Position numbers and translations under genes: made by a program | Shown: positions 35,142-47,032 of the stretch, piece after piece | Position numbering within the stretch: position 1 is the stretch's first letter | How the letters are laid out: every line of letters starts with the position of its first letter | Notes under the pieces: model-generated | What the model was told of the DNA's origin: nothing | Database searches by the model: none | Seen by the model: only the letters and a program-made list of their open reading frames with translations | Assembly (NCBI RefSeq): GCF_949628265.1 | Contig: NC_088787.1 | Location: 25,348,501-25,412,500 of the forward strand | Direction: 5' to 3' | Origin: Cloeon dipterum | Taxonomy: Eukaryota; Arthropoda; Insecta; Ephemeroptera; Baetidae | DNA: 64,000 nt

Positions 35142-38100
35142 TTACATTTCCACGTTATTCCCGTCGGTTGCTTCCGTTTTGGCTCTCCTAGAGACAAAAG
35201 ATGTTTACGAGGTGTCATTAAAAAAATTTCAACTCACTTTCCGAAATCCTCCCCATCTTCGATGGTCTCTGGGAGCTTTTTGTTTAAAGTTTCCGGCAAA
35301 AGTAGGGACATTAATCCTGCGGTGAAGGCCAGTGCCCCAATTAAAATCAAAGGCAATGGTCGCCAAATGTCCGCCTGCGAATCAATTCAGAATGAATTTC
35401 TTCTTTTCATAGGTGCAGGGAAAATTTTACCAGCTGGTTGACGAAAGGTGCCAGCATTCCTCCGACACGTGCAGCAGTAGAGCTGATTCCGATGGCCACG
35501 TTTCGAATTACCGTTGGGAATTGCTCGGCAGAAAATATGTAGACGGCTCCATACGAGGCGGTGATGGCCATTTTACCAAACATTGCGAGTGTGATCAGCA
35601 GCCAAGACTCACCTAGTTATCCAAAGATTAGTTTGAAGTTAATAATGGAGAAAAATCAAATCGATTGTTTTACAGAGCACAAATTCTAGTTGTATAAGAT
35701 TTTGGATGAGGAGAAAAATAAAAACAGTAATTTAATTTTGAATGGAGGTCTAGATTTGAAATTGAGAGTTGAGGAAAAAAAAGGTAAAACAAATCGTAAA
35801 CTTAATTGTTAGGAATAGGAAATTAAAATAAATGATACCTAGAAGAATGTAACAAAATGGGAAAATGAACAAAACTATTTTACCAATATAGTGCCAGTAT
35901 TTTTTTTATCTTTCAATGTCAGTCTCTCGCAATCAAAAAAATCGATAAGAAGTTGAAAATTCTATGTGAAAGCTCTCATTTTTGGATTTCTGCTGATGAC
36001 ATGTTAATATTTTATTGAGACCACTACTTGCATTTTTAGTCGTTTTCAAAGGAGCTTGATTTGAAGCAAAGAACGTTGATTTCAGCTTACTATTTCTTAT
36101 TAAAGAGCTGTGCAGTCAAAAGAGGAAACTCACCGCTAGGGACCACAGCGGAGAGCAAGAGGGCAATGCCTCCAGCGAGCATGGAGCCGCAGAGAGTCAG
36201 CTTGCGGCCGAAGCGATTCAGCGCAAACAGGAGGAATGTATAAGCAGGAACTTCTACGGCACCCGAAATGAAGAAGTTTAAGTAGTCGTTGCCACCAAGA
36301 TTGGACGTGTTCCAAGACAAGCCATAGTAGGAGCCGCTGTTGACAAACCTGCAGCGACGAAAGAACATCAGAAAAGGAATAATTTTGAGGCTGCATGCTT
36401 ACCATAGGAAGAGAATAATGAAGGTTTTGCGGCGGAGATTTGGGTAGCGGAGCAGATCGAGCAGAGAGCCAGTTTGGACAGGCTTGACCTTTTCATCGCC
36501 TTCATTAAGGAATTTGTCCAGCATCTCGTCTGGCAAATCCACTTGGTTCTCCTTTGCAGCGTTCTTTAGCACCTGCCTCGCTTCTTCCTCGCGACCTTTA
36601 GTAAGCAACCAGCGGGCAGACTCGGGCACAAACCTAGTTAAAAGATGTAAAAAAAATAAAAACTCACATTTTTTCAATTATCAAGCTAGACTTAAATTTA
36701 TAATAAAATATTCTTACCACCAATACAGAAGGAAAAGCAGTCCTGGCAGTGAGAGTGCGATTTGCAGTTGTCTCCAGTCGGTGATGAGGTAAGCAAAAAG
36801 GGCAGTCATCATGTAGCCAAGGGTGAAAAAATACTGAACCACGACACCAGCGTAAAACCGCTTAGAGGGTCCAACCATTTCCATTCCTTAAAAATATAAT
36901 AAAATAATTCACTCACTAAATTATATAAGAAGTTAGTCTTACCGATAACGTATGCAACTAAGAAAACGCCAGACGTTGTGGCTCCAATGGTCATCCGAGC
37001 AAACACAAAACTGAAATACTCCGGAGCCAATCCAGCGAGTATGCCGCTAGACACTTGAAGTACCAACGAAAAGAAGAAAATTGGTCGCCGGCCATATCTG
37101 AGTAAAACATTTTTTTAAATACACAAAATTGCATGCTGAGATTTATTCAAGTTACGGCTTACAGGATTTTCCAGTTATATTTTAATTTGCAATTTTTGCG
37201 AAACAATATCAGTATAGCTAATTAAAAAGTCAAATATAAAAATGGTGGATGGTTTTTATTCAAAATTATTCCATTAAAAAATCTCTTGTTTTTTGTTGAA
37301 GTTACTTACTTAGTGCAAAGCAAAATTTTAAGCTCTGTTATTAAGTTCCGTTAAGCTCCAAGCTTCTCAATTAAATTTGACTTGCAAACAAACATCTAGT
37401 GAAACTTGTTTGTATGACACAATTATCTAATTGAATGGAATTTCACCTGTCAGAGAGGTAGCCAAACAGGATGGAGCCTATCAGCACGCCGAGCATAAAT
37501 ATCGTGTCTGCGCCAGATCTGATCCAAGCCTTGTCGCAAACAAGACTCCACTGAAATGATATATGGTGTTTTTGTTTATTTGATCTATTAACTGCTTCAA
37601 TTAATGTTGCTTGCAGAAATGGAATCAATAAACTAGGACATTAAAATGTTGTTAATTTAAAGAGGGACCCAGTACCTAAAAAAATTAAAGCTAAAGATTA
37701 TCGAAATTTCAGGAAATTTACAATGGATATTGCTGACGGTCACATGTGAGGCAGATTTAAATGCATATATTTTTAAATATTTGAAAATAATCGCGATGTG
37801 CGAGATTTCATGAAAAGAATGCCAAATTTTCAGTTAGTAAATTTTATTTTTCTTGAGGTAAAGGGTAATTGTACCAAAATTATTAAAAACTCTGAAATTT
37901 TTAAATGAGGAGACAAATGAATTTTTAATTCAAGTGAATTAGGGAGCTCAAAATTATACGGTTTTCTAACTAACATTTTTTCTGTCTTCTGAGTCAACGA
38001 AAGATTAGACAAATAATCCACCAATGAAATTTACTCAGACTCTGTTAAAAATGTATATTTCAGAACTGATCTGAAATTTAACTGTGCATTTATTGACTTT

Positions 38101-38554
38101 GGAAATGACACGATTTTCTTACGAAATAAAATACCGCAGAGTTTCCTAAATCAAGCAGAATTCAATAAAAATTTACCTCAAAAACAGCACTGGACAAGTA
38201 TTTGGAGTGGTCAAAGACGTAGTTGTCGCAGGGCACGTGCTTCGTGGCAGGCACCATTCCTTCAAAGTATTCATCGGTGAAGTTGGAGTCGAGCCGCTCG
38301 CACTGGGACCAGTCTCCGGTGAGCGAGTCAATCGGAAGGGTCATGTTCCTTGGGAAGCCATCGATGTTTTTAAAGGTGGCGTTTTCCGCGGACTCGAAGG
38401 GCATCAAGCAGCGGTGCGGCGCCCTGGCGGCCAGGAAAACCCAGGCCAGCTTATGGAGCGCGCATGAGATCGCGGGCAGGCAGAGCAGAAGATAAATGCG
38501 CTTCTGGTAACGGCCGAATTCGCCCAGGTGCACCAGTAGCTCGTCGAATGCCAT
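35142..38554 (-). CDS. Orct: Organic cation transporter-like protein (SLC22 family)
   Basis: Twelve-helix major-facilitator transporter of the plasma membrane; SLC22 relatives move organic cations, carnitine or anions, and the substrate cannot be told from sequence. Exons on the minus strand: 38177-38554, 37447-37550, 36943-37097, 36718-36886, 36403-36633, 36134-36348, 35431-35612, 35238-35374, 35142-35187; 538 aa. The first exon has a membrane segment and the large extracellular loop with cysteines and N-glycosylation sites (NATF, NMT, NFT). The loop 2-3 signature LSDRYGRRP is split over a splice junction. VPESARWLLTKGREEEARQV is the SLC22 loop after helix 6, and FSAEQFPTVIRNVAIGISS and LLPETLNKKLPETIED are late-helix family motifs. 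The name follows Drosophila Orct; orthology within the family is not certain. Confidence 0.88.
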
Positions 38555-40596
38555 TTCCTCGTCCTACGCACAAAAAAAAACAGCGTTAGGTAAATCAGTC
38601 GCTTGATATGCGCTTTTTACTTTTTTGCTCTTTTCATCTCCGCACTTGCGGTCCATCTTACTGGACACGCAGTCAGCACGAGATGAAATGAAAGTGTGCG
38701 AGCGTGCTTGCGTTTCTCTTTTCCCACAGTGCATTCGCGTTTACTTATTCAGACTTCAATAAATATTGTCCACTTTCATAGAAATGAGTGTTCAAAGCAA
38801 CCAACTGATGACGCCACTGCTCATTTACAAGTTCAAATTTTACTTCTACTCTCTTGACGCGAAAATGTTTATTGCCATTTACTAGAAACACGAATTGCTT
38901 TAGTACATTACAGTGGAAAAGACCTCAAGTTGAAATTTAAAATATATTTCTAGGTGTTCCTACCGTATTGGCTGAGCCTATTTTTGTTTTCAGTTAACCC
39001 GTGAAATCATTTCAGTTTAGAGTGCATGGCGGCAAGAGCAAACTATCTAAGATCGAATCAGAAGTGTCCTAAACTTGTAATTAAACAGTGGCCCCATCTT
39101 TTTCTAAATTTTAACAATTTACCATCACGTTTTTTCCACGGCCGAGTATTTCCGAGAAAAACAACAATATATGTCCGGATTTTGATAGCTTTTTTATGGT
39201 AAATAACCGTAAAATAGCAGGTTGAGATTCTTTGAACCAAATCAACCACAACATTAATTTATTCCATTTTTAGAATGATAATGACTCGTTTAGGCCACCC
39301 AAAAGTTATTGAAGGTTGAATTTTAATGTTCGAATTTTAAAATGCAATTTTTAAATCCTATTTGGCTACTTTAAATGTTCAACATAAAAAATCTAAGGTT
39401 ATAAAGCTATGGTGAAATTAATTTGCATCTAAGAATGCCATTTCTTAACGTTTATTGATTTATAAAGTAGAACCCCGTTAAATATCATTACATTATTATC
39501 AGTTTAAAAAATTCTGGTGTTTTTTTTTTAATTTTGCTGTCATATCCTTTTGGGCTTTTTGTGTAGTACTGTGATGCTGAATTGATATTGAAAGGGATTT
39601 TCGTTGAAGGCACATTTTAGTTATGCATAGTACAATAGTAAATGTCCTATTTTTATTCGTTTCAGTTATTTCCGATAAAAAGAAAAATAATACTAGATAG
39701 TCTAGTGTTTTAGCCAACTTTCCACCCTTTTGGCAAATCGTGATCGCTTGGCGGTACCAAACACTAATAAATTGATCACTAGCATTCTTGTAAGAGGGAT
39801 TTTATAAAACAAATAATACCAAATTTTTTGAGTGGTGCGATAAAAATTTGTCGGAAACGAATATCCACTTTTTAGTTCTAGCGAACTTTCAAAGAGCGCT
39901 ATCATTTTACCCAAATGGAATGAATTTCAACTGAATCGTAGCTAGTACTGGTGAGCCGTGAGGCCATATACACACTGATGAATGAATTTATATTTCTAAA
40001 TATCATATTAAAGATTTGATTCACTTTGATGACCTTCCAATCGGATTTAAAGTTATCTTGGTTAGTCTTGCAAGCATCAAAATATTAATTAATCATGCAG
40101 CTCATGCAAAATAGCGCGCCAAGATAAGACTGAGCAACTTGTTTTACAACATTCAACTACCTATGTATGTATATTATCAAATTTCTGGCTGTCTTTGAAG
40201 AGTAAAAAACATTGTGTAAATGTTTTTGAACTATTCGAAACGCTCTGAGGCACTGATATATAAACGCTTGGCTTCTTACAATTGTGTCCTCAACTAAAAG
40301 CTCTTAATTTTTGTTCGTTTAAAATGTCTAAAAGCGTTCAGTCCATCAAACAATTTCTTTGCGTAACAATAAAATGAACTAGACTAAAAATGATAAAAAT
40401 GGGGGTTTTACTAAACTAAAAAAATACGAAAAATACGTGAAACTAATTCTCCAAATGACCATGAAGAACCAAGCCGTTGAACGCATTTTTTTGCGTGCAC
40501 CTGCTATGCATGTAGAATCCGAGATATGTTTGAGGTCTAGTGCGGGCTGATTTTCGCCTACTTTTAATTTGACTATCCTGCATTGCAATGACGATC

Positions 40597-40803
40597 TCAT
40601 CCGGTTTTGGGAGGATTGCGAAAGCTTCCCGACTCGCTAATTGCTGGTTTGCACTCTTTCCAGCATGCGTGCATGAATTTCACGGGACGAATGCCTAGCG
40701 TTTCAATAAAAGAATGCGATGCGCCGGCATAAACACGAGCTAGTCCTTTCTGGACTTCCTCCAATGAGGCCCGAGTTATTCGTTCGCGATGATATTGGGA
40801 CAC
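40597..40803 (-). pseudogene. Possible relic of a psq/Tigger-type DNA-binding domain
   Basis: A 68-codon minus-strand frame without ATG. Its first half (YHRERITRASLEEVQKGL then ARVYAGASHS) loosely resembles the start of pipsqueak-type helix-turn-helix domains in pogo/Tigger transposases, which commonly begin with a basic stretch, TRAS and an amphipathic helix. Stops lie directly upstream and no transposase body follows. The similarity is recalled by eye and weak; it may be chance. Confidence 0.18.
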
Positions 40804-41662
40804 GGAGTTTTCGCGAGTTGCTCGCTATCAGGGGGTTGCCCATCTCGAAAGAGATCAATGAACCGATAAAAGATATGATTCTTTGTGCAGCATTAATTGT
40901 TTCCCAAGAACAGCAAACCACACTTTTATCTTGTTAGTTGCAGTTGTGTACTGAGCGCGATTTGATAAAAGAAAAATGGCATAAAAATGATGGGACGAGG
41001 TACAGTTTTGAAATGCAAAATACTCCAAAGTTGCAGACCGGTTCGACAAATAAAAATAATAATTGTTCACTGCGGTAGCACGTGGTGGCCGGTCACGCGG
41101 GTTATCTAGTTTGTACAACACTGGGGAGGAAGGCGATTATTTGTGAGAAAAGCATATCTATCGGCTGACTTTGTCGCGTGCTTATCACAATCCCTACGCA
41201 ACCTTCTTGAGCAGCATAATAGGAAGCAGCCTCAAGTAATTGTGTGCGTCTGGCTACATTATCGATTCAATCACTAGCTTTTTAAACTTGTTTGTTACGA
41301 GAAATATTACTGTAAAAAGTGTAGAGTAATAATTATTAATACACTGCTTCAAATCGGATGCGTCAAAATTTTTTTAATGTTTCTTCCTGTTTGAAATGAT
41401 AATGTGAGGAAATCAAATATACAACAGGAAACTAGTTTTTCAAATTCAATGCGAGAGACAGTGGTGCTATACACGACCAATTAAAATATATATTTTAGTG
41501 GATGTAATATAGCCCATTGAGACGTTTCTGGCCGTTATAAAATAAAGATCACTCTTATTGAGGTCAGTCAATTTCGCTGGTTGGGCTAATCAGTGGCATG
41601 ACCATACGCTCTTGTTGGACTTAACGATGACGCCTGACATTTTGAACTTTGAATCAGCAATT

Positions 41663-41797
41663 CGTCTTGATAGCGGAAAAATTGCGCATTCCTTAATAAA
41701 CAAACGTGTATTTCCTAGTTGCAAAAAAGGCAATTAATTCGATAGTGAAAATTTGAGTGTTTGTCGAGCGATGCGCAATTTTACCGCTACCAGGACG
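41663..41797. repeat. Long imperfect inverted repeat, 27-nt arms
   Basis: Arms at 41663-41689 and 41771-41797 are reverse complements except for three positions, one of which would be a G:U wobble in RNA. The 81-nt interior is unremarkable AT-rich sequence. It could be a small foldback/MITE-like element or a hairpin RNA. I saw no convincing target-site duplication. Confidence 0.65.
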
Positions 41798-42530
41798 TTT
41801 TAAAACTATGGCTTTACAGCAGAAAATTAGTTTGCGTTTTATAGGAGTATGATAATTTCTTGACCAGCTAAAATATCAAATCTTAAATACATAATTTAAT
41901 TGAAAATTTGAAAAATTACTAAATAAACACAAATTTAGAGTACGTATGAATAAAAATTAATATATTTATATATGTATTAACCCATTAGCATAGCATAATA
42001 ATATGCGTTTGAATGGATATATAGATGGAAAAATTATATGTATACACTTCAGCCACGTCGTGTGCGTAGAACTGAATTGAATGATTGATTTATATTTCAG
42101 CATGTATTCTGTTTGTGCAATTCACTTATATCTATAATATTGAAACAAAATGTTTTCCGATCAAATTTAATTCTAATGTTCAAATGAAGCTAAAATTCAA
42201 ATTTTGAAACCGCAAGGGAATTAATAATGTAATAAAACTAGACCGGCAACAAACAATGAAATGCATAATAGGATTTAAAAAAATACACACATTATAATGC
42301 ATATAAAGGAGGAGCAGTCAACAAACCTTTTATGTTATTCTTCCAAACAAGAAGTAAACGGAAGACCGTCCTTTCTGGTCCTTGCTAACTTTCAGAGTTT
42401 TTTTGGATCCTTTCCTGTCAGTATTGCCCGAAATTAATCCATCAGATTTAACGAGCCACGCGTGTCTGACTAACAGCCAGGCTTTGCCTCTGGCGATGCT
42501 TCGCGGCCGCCGCTGGTTTGTCCGTTTAAG

Positions 42531-42806
42531 TTGATGTTGATACGGGCGCCGCCGATATTGACAGTGACTGCGAGACCAGGCGGAGACGGTAGCCGGCTCG
42601 TTTATTTGATAGGTGAAGTGCAGTGTAAGCCCAGAGTCACGAGAGAGGAAGAGAACTTCGTGGCTAGCAGTGTATCAGGTCGAATCTTCTTTGACCGACA
42701 CGCGGATTTTGATGACTTAAACAAAGTTCCCTTAAGAATCGCACGCCTGAGAACGAAAATAAACCCTCAGGACTTTAGTTTGCAACCCTTTCGCTACCAC
42801 TACTGA
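42531..42806 (+). CDS. Hypothetical short open frame upstream of SCO1
   Basis: A 91-codon ATG-initiated frame in a GC-richer island (about 42440-42840). The predicted peptide (starting MMLIRAPPILTVTARPGGD) matches no family I know, has no signal peptide or membrane segment, and has no clear splice partner. It may equally be promoter or 5' UTR sequence for SCO1, whose ATG is 175 bp downstream. Confidence 0.15.
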   Translation: MMLIRAPPILTVTARPGGDGSRLVYLIGEVQCKPRVTREEENFVASSVSGRIFFDRHADFDDLNKVPLRIARLRTKINPQDFSLQPFRYHY

Positions 42807-42980
42807 CACACCCCCTTGTCTCTGCAGTGTGATGCGGCTATTGCGGCTACGCCCCTTCCAGATGTTAAAGGCGTGATCGAGGCTCAAAATTTTATGCATC
42901 TTGTTGTATCTACGGCATTTTTCTAAAAATATACCACAGTATTTGAATAAGATAAAACGAACAGGAAGGTCAGCTTAAAA

Positions 42981-44042
42981 ATGGGAAGATTTGGCATGTG
43001 TGGAAGGTTGATTTTCGACTCGTTATTTTCACAAACGGCTAACAGGGGTTGCATCATAGTACCGCACAATGCAAAAACACAAATTCGACTTAACCGGGTA
43101 AGGCAAAATAAAATAAATGCTTGCGTAACATCATGTAAATTTTATTTTTTACAGCTTTTCAACACCACTTCTCTCAATAGAAATGTGGAGCCCCCTAAGA
43201 TGAACAAACCCAAGGCAAAGGGAATAATCACGTGGAAAACCCTCGGGATCACAACAGTAGTCGGAGGAGGATTGCTTGCCTTCATGTTGTACGTCAAACG
43301 AGAGAAAGAACTTGGTTTGTTTTTCATTAGGTTTTAATAATATTAAAATGATTGGCGTTTCCTACAGCCATAGCAAGAGAGAGGAAGCGCGCGCTTGGCA
43401 AGATCTCCATTGGTGGAAAGTTTAAGCTGAAGGATTGCAAGGGCAGAATTCGCAGTTCGGACGACTTCCTTGGCCAGTGGTGCCTCATTTACTTTGGCTT
43501 CACCCACTGCCCAGACATTTGCCCTGATGAAATTGAGAAAATGGTTGAAATTGTCAACAAGCTTGGTAATTACAAAAAAAAAAACTGCCAAATATTTAAA
43601 TTTAAATGAATTTTATTTGATTTTAAGACAAGGACAACAAATTAAAGGTGCAGCCAATTTTCATCTCTGTTGATCCCGAAAGAGACACACCTGAGGTTGT
43701 TGGAAAGTACACTGCCGAGTTCTCGCCACGGCTCTTGGGACTCACGGGCAACCGAGTGGAGATTGATGAAGTTTGCAAGGCGTACCGTGTGTATTCAAGT
43801 GCCGGTCCCAGAGATCAAGAGAATGATTATATCGTAAGAACTAAATATTTTTCAGGGAAGATTTATATTTTACATTTATTTGTCATTTTCAGGTGGACCA
43901 CACGATTATCATGTACTTAGTGAACCCTGATGGGGAATTTGTGGACTACTTTGGTCAGAACAGAAATGTTGAAGAAATATTCAACAGCGTCAAGATCCAC
44001 GCGACCAAGTACGATAGGATGAATAATCCAGGCTGGTTCTGA
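42981..44042 (+). CDS. SCO1: SCO1 copper chaperone for cytochrome c oxidase assembly
   Basis: Inner-mitochondrial-membrane protein that delivers copper to the CuA site of COX2. Exons: 42981-43097, 43155-43314, 43368-43565, 43628-43833, 43893-44042; 276 aa. The N-terminus is basic with hydroxylated residues and no acidic run, as expected of a mitochondrial presequence. One membrane helix lies at about 66-86 ([18 protein letters not shown]). The thioredoxin-like domain carries the copper-binding CPDIC (Cys140, Cys144) and the third ligand His230 in [22 protein letters not shown] is also diagnostic. All three metal ligands are present, so the protein should be functional. It converges on the Brambleberry-like gene with a 248-bp gap. 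Confidence 0.95.
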
Positions 44043-44290
44043 TCATCTGCTAGCATTTATTTGTATCAAAATTGAAAAATATAGACTGCTTAAATTTGCC
44101 TGAAATATCAAGGATTTTTAATTGCAATGAGTCACCCTGGCTTTTCTATAATTTACTGTCCAGTAATAAGACATTGAAAACACTGACATAGAATATTAAG
44201 TTCAGCAAAATATGATCTAAAATCTAAACAAAATATATATGAAATTGTACAACAACAATTATAGTTCCTTTGATTTGAGTACACGATTGG

Positions 44291-47032
44291 CTAGGAACTG
44301 TGTCGAGAACAAGTACCTTGGGATGTGGTTGCGAACATCCTGCAAGGTTGTCCGTTTACGCAAGTTGCGCTGCAGAGTGGTCTGGTAGGGGTTCCTGCGC
44401 GTGATGGTGTAGAGCTGAGAGAAATATTCGATGTGAAAACACAAATTATACGTTAAACAGAGTAATTAATTACTTTTGAGACTGCCGTGAAGAAACGGAA
44501 GATCTCCTCACCAAGTTTGGTTGGCGGCTCACAAGCTGGAAAAGAAATTGTCGCGGTTTGAGTATTTAATAAAATTATCTTGACATTCCTTCAATTTAAA
44601 ATAGTTTAATATAGATCTTTTGCGTCATAACTTGCTTTGAACAGCGTATACCCGAGAAAATGAAATCTAGAGGCCACAAATAAACCACAAATTACAAATT
44701 GTTGGCTGGTGTGACGTCAATACTTTTTACTGTGGGATAACCACCAAAATTAAGAACTCAACAAATTTTATTAATTCTTTGATGCAACAACTAACCACGC
44801 AAAATTTAAACCACAAAATCTCAAAGTTTTTAACTCGTGTGCACTCGAGAAGACTTTAAATTAAATTCTACAAAATTTTAACTGAATTAAATTGAGTTTC
44901 GACCAAAATTCTAAAATCTGGCCAGTAATTATTTGGGATTTGTACTCACTGGTGCTACAACATGCTCAGACTCTTCCGCAAGTCCACTGTCACTGTCACT
45001 AGATGAGTCGTCATCGTCCTGGACCTGCCTGACGTAATCTCTTTTCGCTGCGTCATAACCTACAAAAGAAGATCATACCACTTAACAAGTTGTGTATATT
45101 TACGCACGAATTTCATTTACCAAGAAAAGGCGCAAGTTTAGTCCACAGCTCTAAATTCTTGAATCGCGAGAAGGAACCTTTCATAGGCACAGGCCTCACG
45201 GTATGGCTTGACTGTTTGGTCCACGTTTTGATCAGCTGGATTATGAAGCCAATAGTTTTGAACACCAAAGTGCCAAAAACAATGAGGAACGTCACAGCAG
45301 GCAGTGGAATGACAGGAGCCTCCGCGACGTTGGTGGTGAGTATGGATATGTTGAGCGAAAGCAGCAGAATCAGGATCACCTTCGTGTAATAAGGAGCGCC
45401 GACAAAGGCGATGAGCAGCATAGATAGGAATAGGTATCCGAAATGCGTGATGGCGTTGATGTAATTATCTAAAAAAAAAAATTAAAAGTGTAATCGACTT
45501 TTGTCCCTCACTTTTACCTGACCCTCCAAGGGTTTCTACAATAGTAGTCAGTCTTGTGTTAATTTCTCTGTGCGTCGTTGAAAATAAGTTTTGGAAGTAC
45601 AATACGGAAGCGTTGATTGCCTGCAGACTCTGCAGTGTTGCCTCGTTGAGTTGCAGCGTAGAAGCATGTTGACTTTTCATTTTTTCCGTTCCTCTTTCTA
45701 CACAAAATAAAAATGAATGAATGAGAATTTAATTGCAAGGAGTGTTCTTTTGACTGACCAATTTCTTGCCAAATTTCTTTCACCCACTTGTGAAGCTTAT
45801 TCGTATCATCCACAAGTCTGTTGTGGTGATTTTCCCACTCACCATTGCGTTTCTCTATTTCATCATTGGCATCAACTAAGACAAATGCAGCCAACTTTTA
45901 ACAAAACGTGCATTCAATGGAAAAGCATTCCCATACACAGCTTCTTGCTGACCATGTTTGCAGTTGCAGTAAGCTGTCTTTGGATTGACGAGACTAGGGA
46001 TCTTTCGTAGGCCAAGTCTCGTAGTCTGTTCCTCACGAAATGCTCAGTTTGCATCTGTAGTTTCTTCAGCATCAGCTGCTTGTGCAGAAAGTTGCTTTGC
46101 TCCAGGTTCAGTTTGTTCACCAGCTCATCTGTACTTGTACTCATAGTTTCTTGCTCAGCCTACAAAAATTAATAACTAAATTCAGATAGATCACATTGAC
46201 TGAGAAAATATTTTTCTAATGAAATGAAACGTTATGAAGATCGAATAATAAAAGCTGGATTTTCCACTGAAGTTTTTGGGGACAGATTGGTTCCAAAACC
46301 TTCCAAAAATTATTAAGCTTCAAGTCAAGACTCGGATGAGATCATATAATTTTAGCATGCTTCTTTAATTTTACACACCTTGAGAGCCTGCAGCGATTCA
46401 ATGTGCCCTTTGGTGGATGCCATAAGTTTGTTGATGGTCATTTCTGTCATGGCGTTGAACTGGGCTGTTCTAAGAGCCACGCACAGGGATCGAGCGCGGT
46501 TATTCATTAACTGGTAAGAGTTCCAAGTCTCCTGGTCCATGCTGCTGGTGCAAGCCCTCAGAGACATAGGCTCTGTGCACTGGAACTCATATCGCCCTTC
46601 ATACTTCAGTTGACAGTTCAGCAACTCAACACTGAATAAGCCAAGTTGTTCTTCAGTCAAAGAAGAGCAGGAGGATTTCAATTTGAACACGATGGACTGC
46701 TGACATTTCTCTAGAGGCGAAGACAGAGACAAACCAAAATACTGGGCTTCTTGGAGGAATCTGTGATTTGCAATGCACAAAGTAAGTTCCTCAAAGTATT
46801 GCCGATGAATGGAAATATTTTACCTTTCATCTTTTGATGAGGTCTCGAAAGGCACTTCAGGGAGCTCAATCTTTTCGTGGTTAATATGACCACTGTTAAT
46901 CATTGCCAAGTAGCTGGCCGCTAAATCATCCTTTTGCTTCCAGATCCAGTCAGCAATGGAAAAGGTTGCTGTCAAGGGCAGAAATGTGGTGACACTTAGA
47001 AAGTAAAATACGAGCAAGAAACGTTGATGCAT
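44291..47032 (-). CDS. bmb: Kar5/Brambleberry/GEX1-family nuclear fusion protein
   Basis: Member of the conserved nuclear-envelope family needed for nuclear membrane fusion in yeast mating (Kar5), plant gametes (GEX1) and fusion of zebrafish cleavage-stage karyomeres (Brambleberry). Exons on the minus strand: 46824-47032, 46379-46760, 45937-46159, 45759-45875, 45518-45697, 45121-45468, 44950-45059, 44474-44535, 44291-44414; 584 aa. Order: signal peptide (MHQRFLLVFYFLSVTTFL), a cysteine-rich domain (about 70-196; LTEEQLGLFSVELLNCQ, CTEPMSLRACTSSMDQETW), a long coiled-coil region (about 200-345), then three hydrophobic segments (about 381-446), an acidic DDDDSSSDSDS stretch, and a Cys/His tail. 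Splice phases fix the last exon in the frame ending CSRHSS; the longer open frame over it (LYTITRRNPYQ) is out of phase. Orthology rests on domain order and remembered motifs. Confidence 0.82.

Larger units (their letters stand above)
38555..42980. other. Gene-poor interval between SLC22 and SCO1
   Basis: A 4.4-kb gap between two divergent genes. Most is AT-rich without coding character. Three parts stand out: a codon-like patch at about 40580-40930, a long inverted repeat at 41663-41797, and a GC-richer island at about 42440-42840 with a 91-codon open frame. Promoters of both flanking genes must lie near its ends. Confidence 0.5.

Noticed and set aside
44259-44444. Longer frame over the last Brambleberry-like exon
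   Set aside because: Out of phase with the preceding exon; the in-phase reading ends at 44291 and gives a Cys/His motif.
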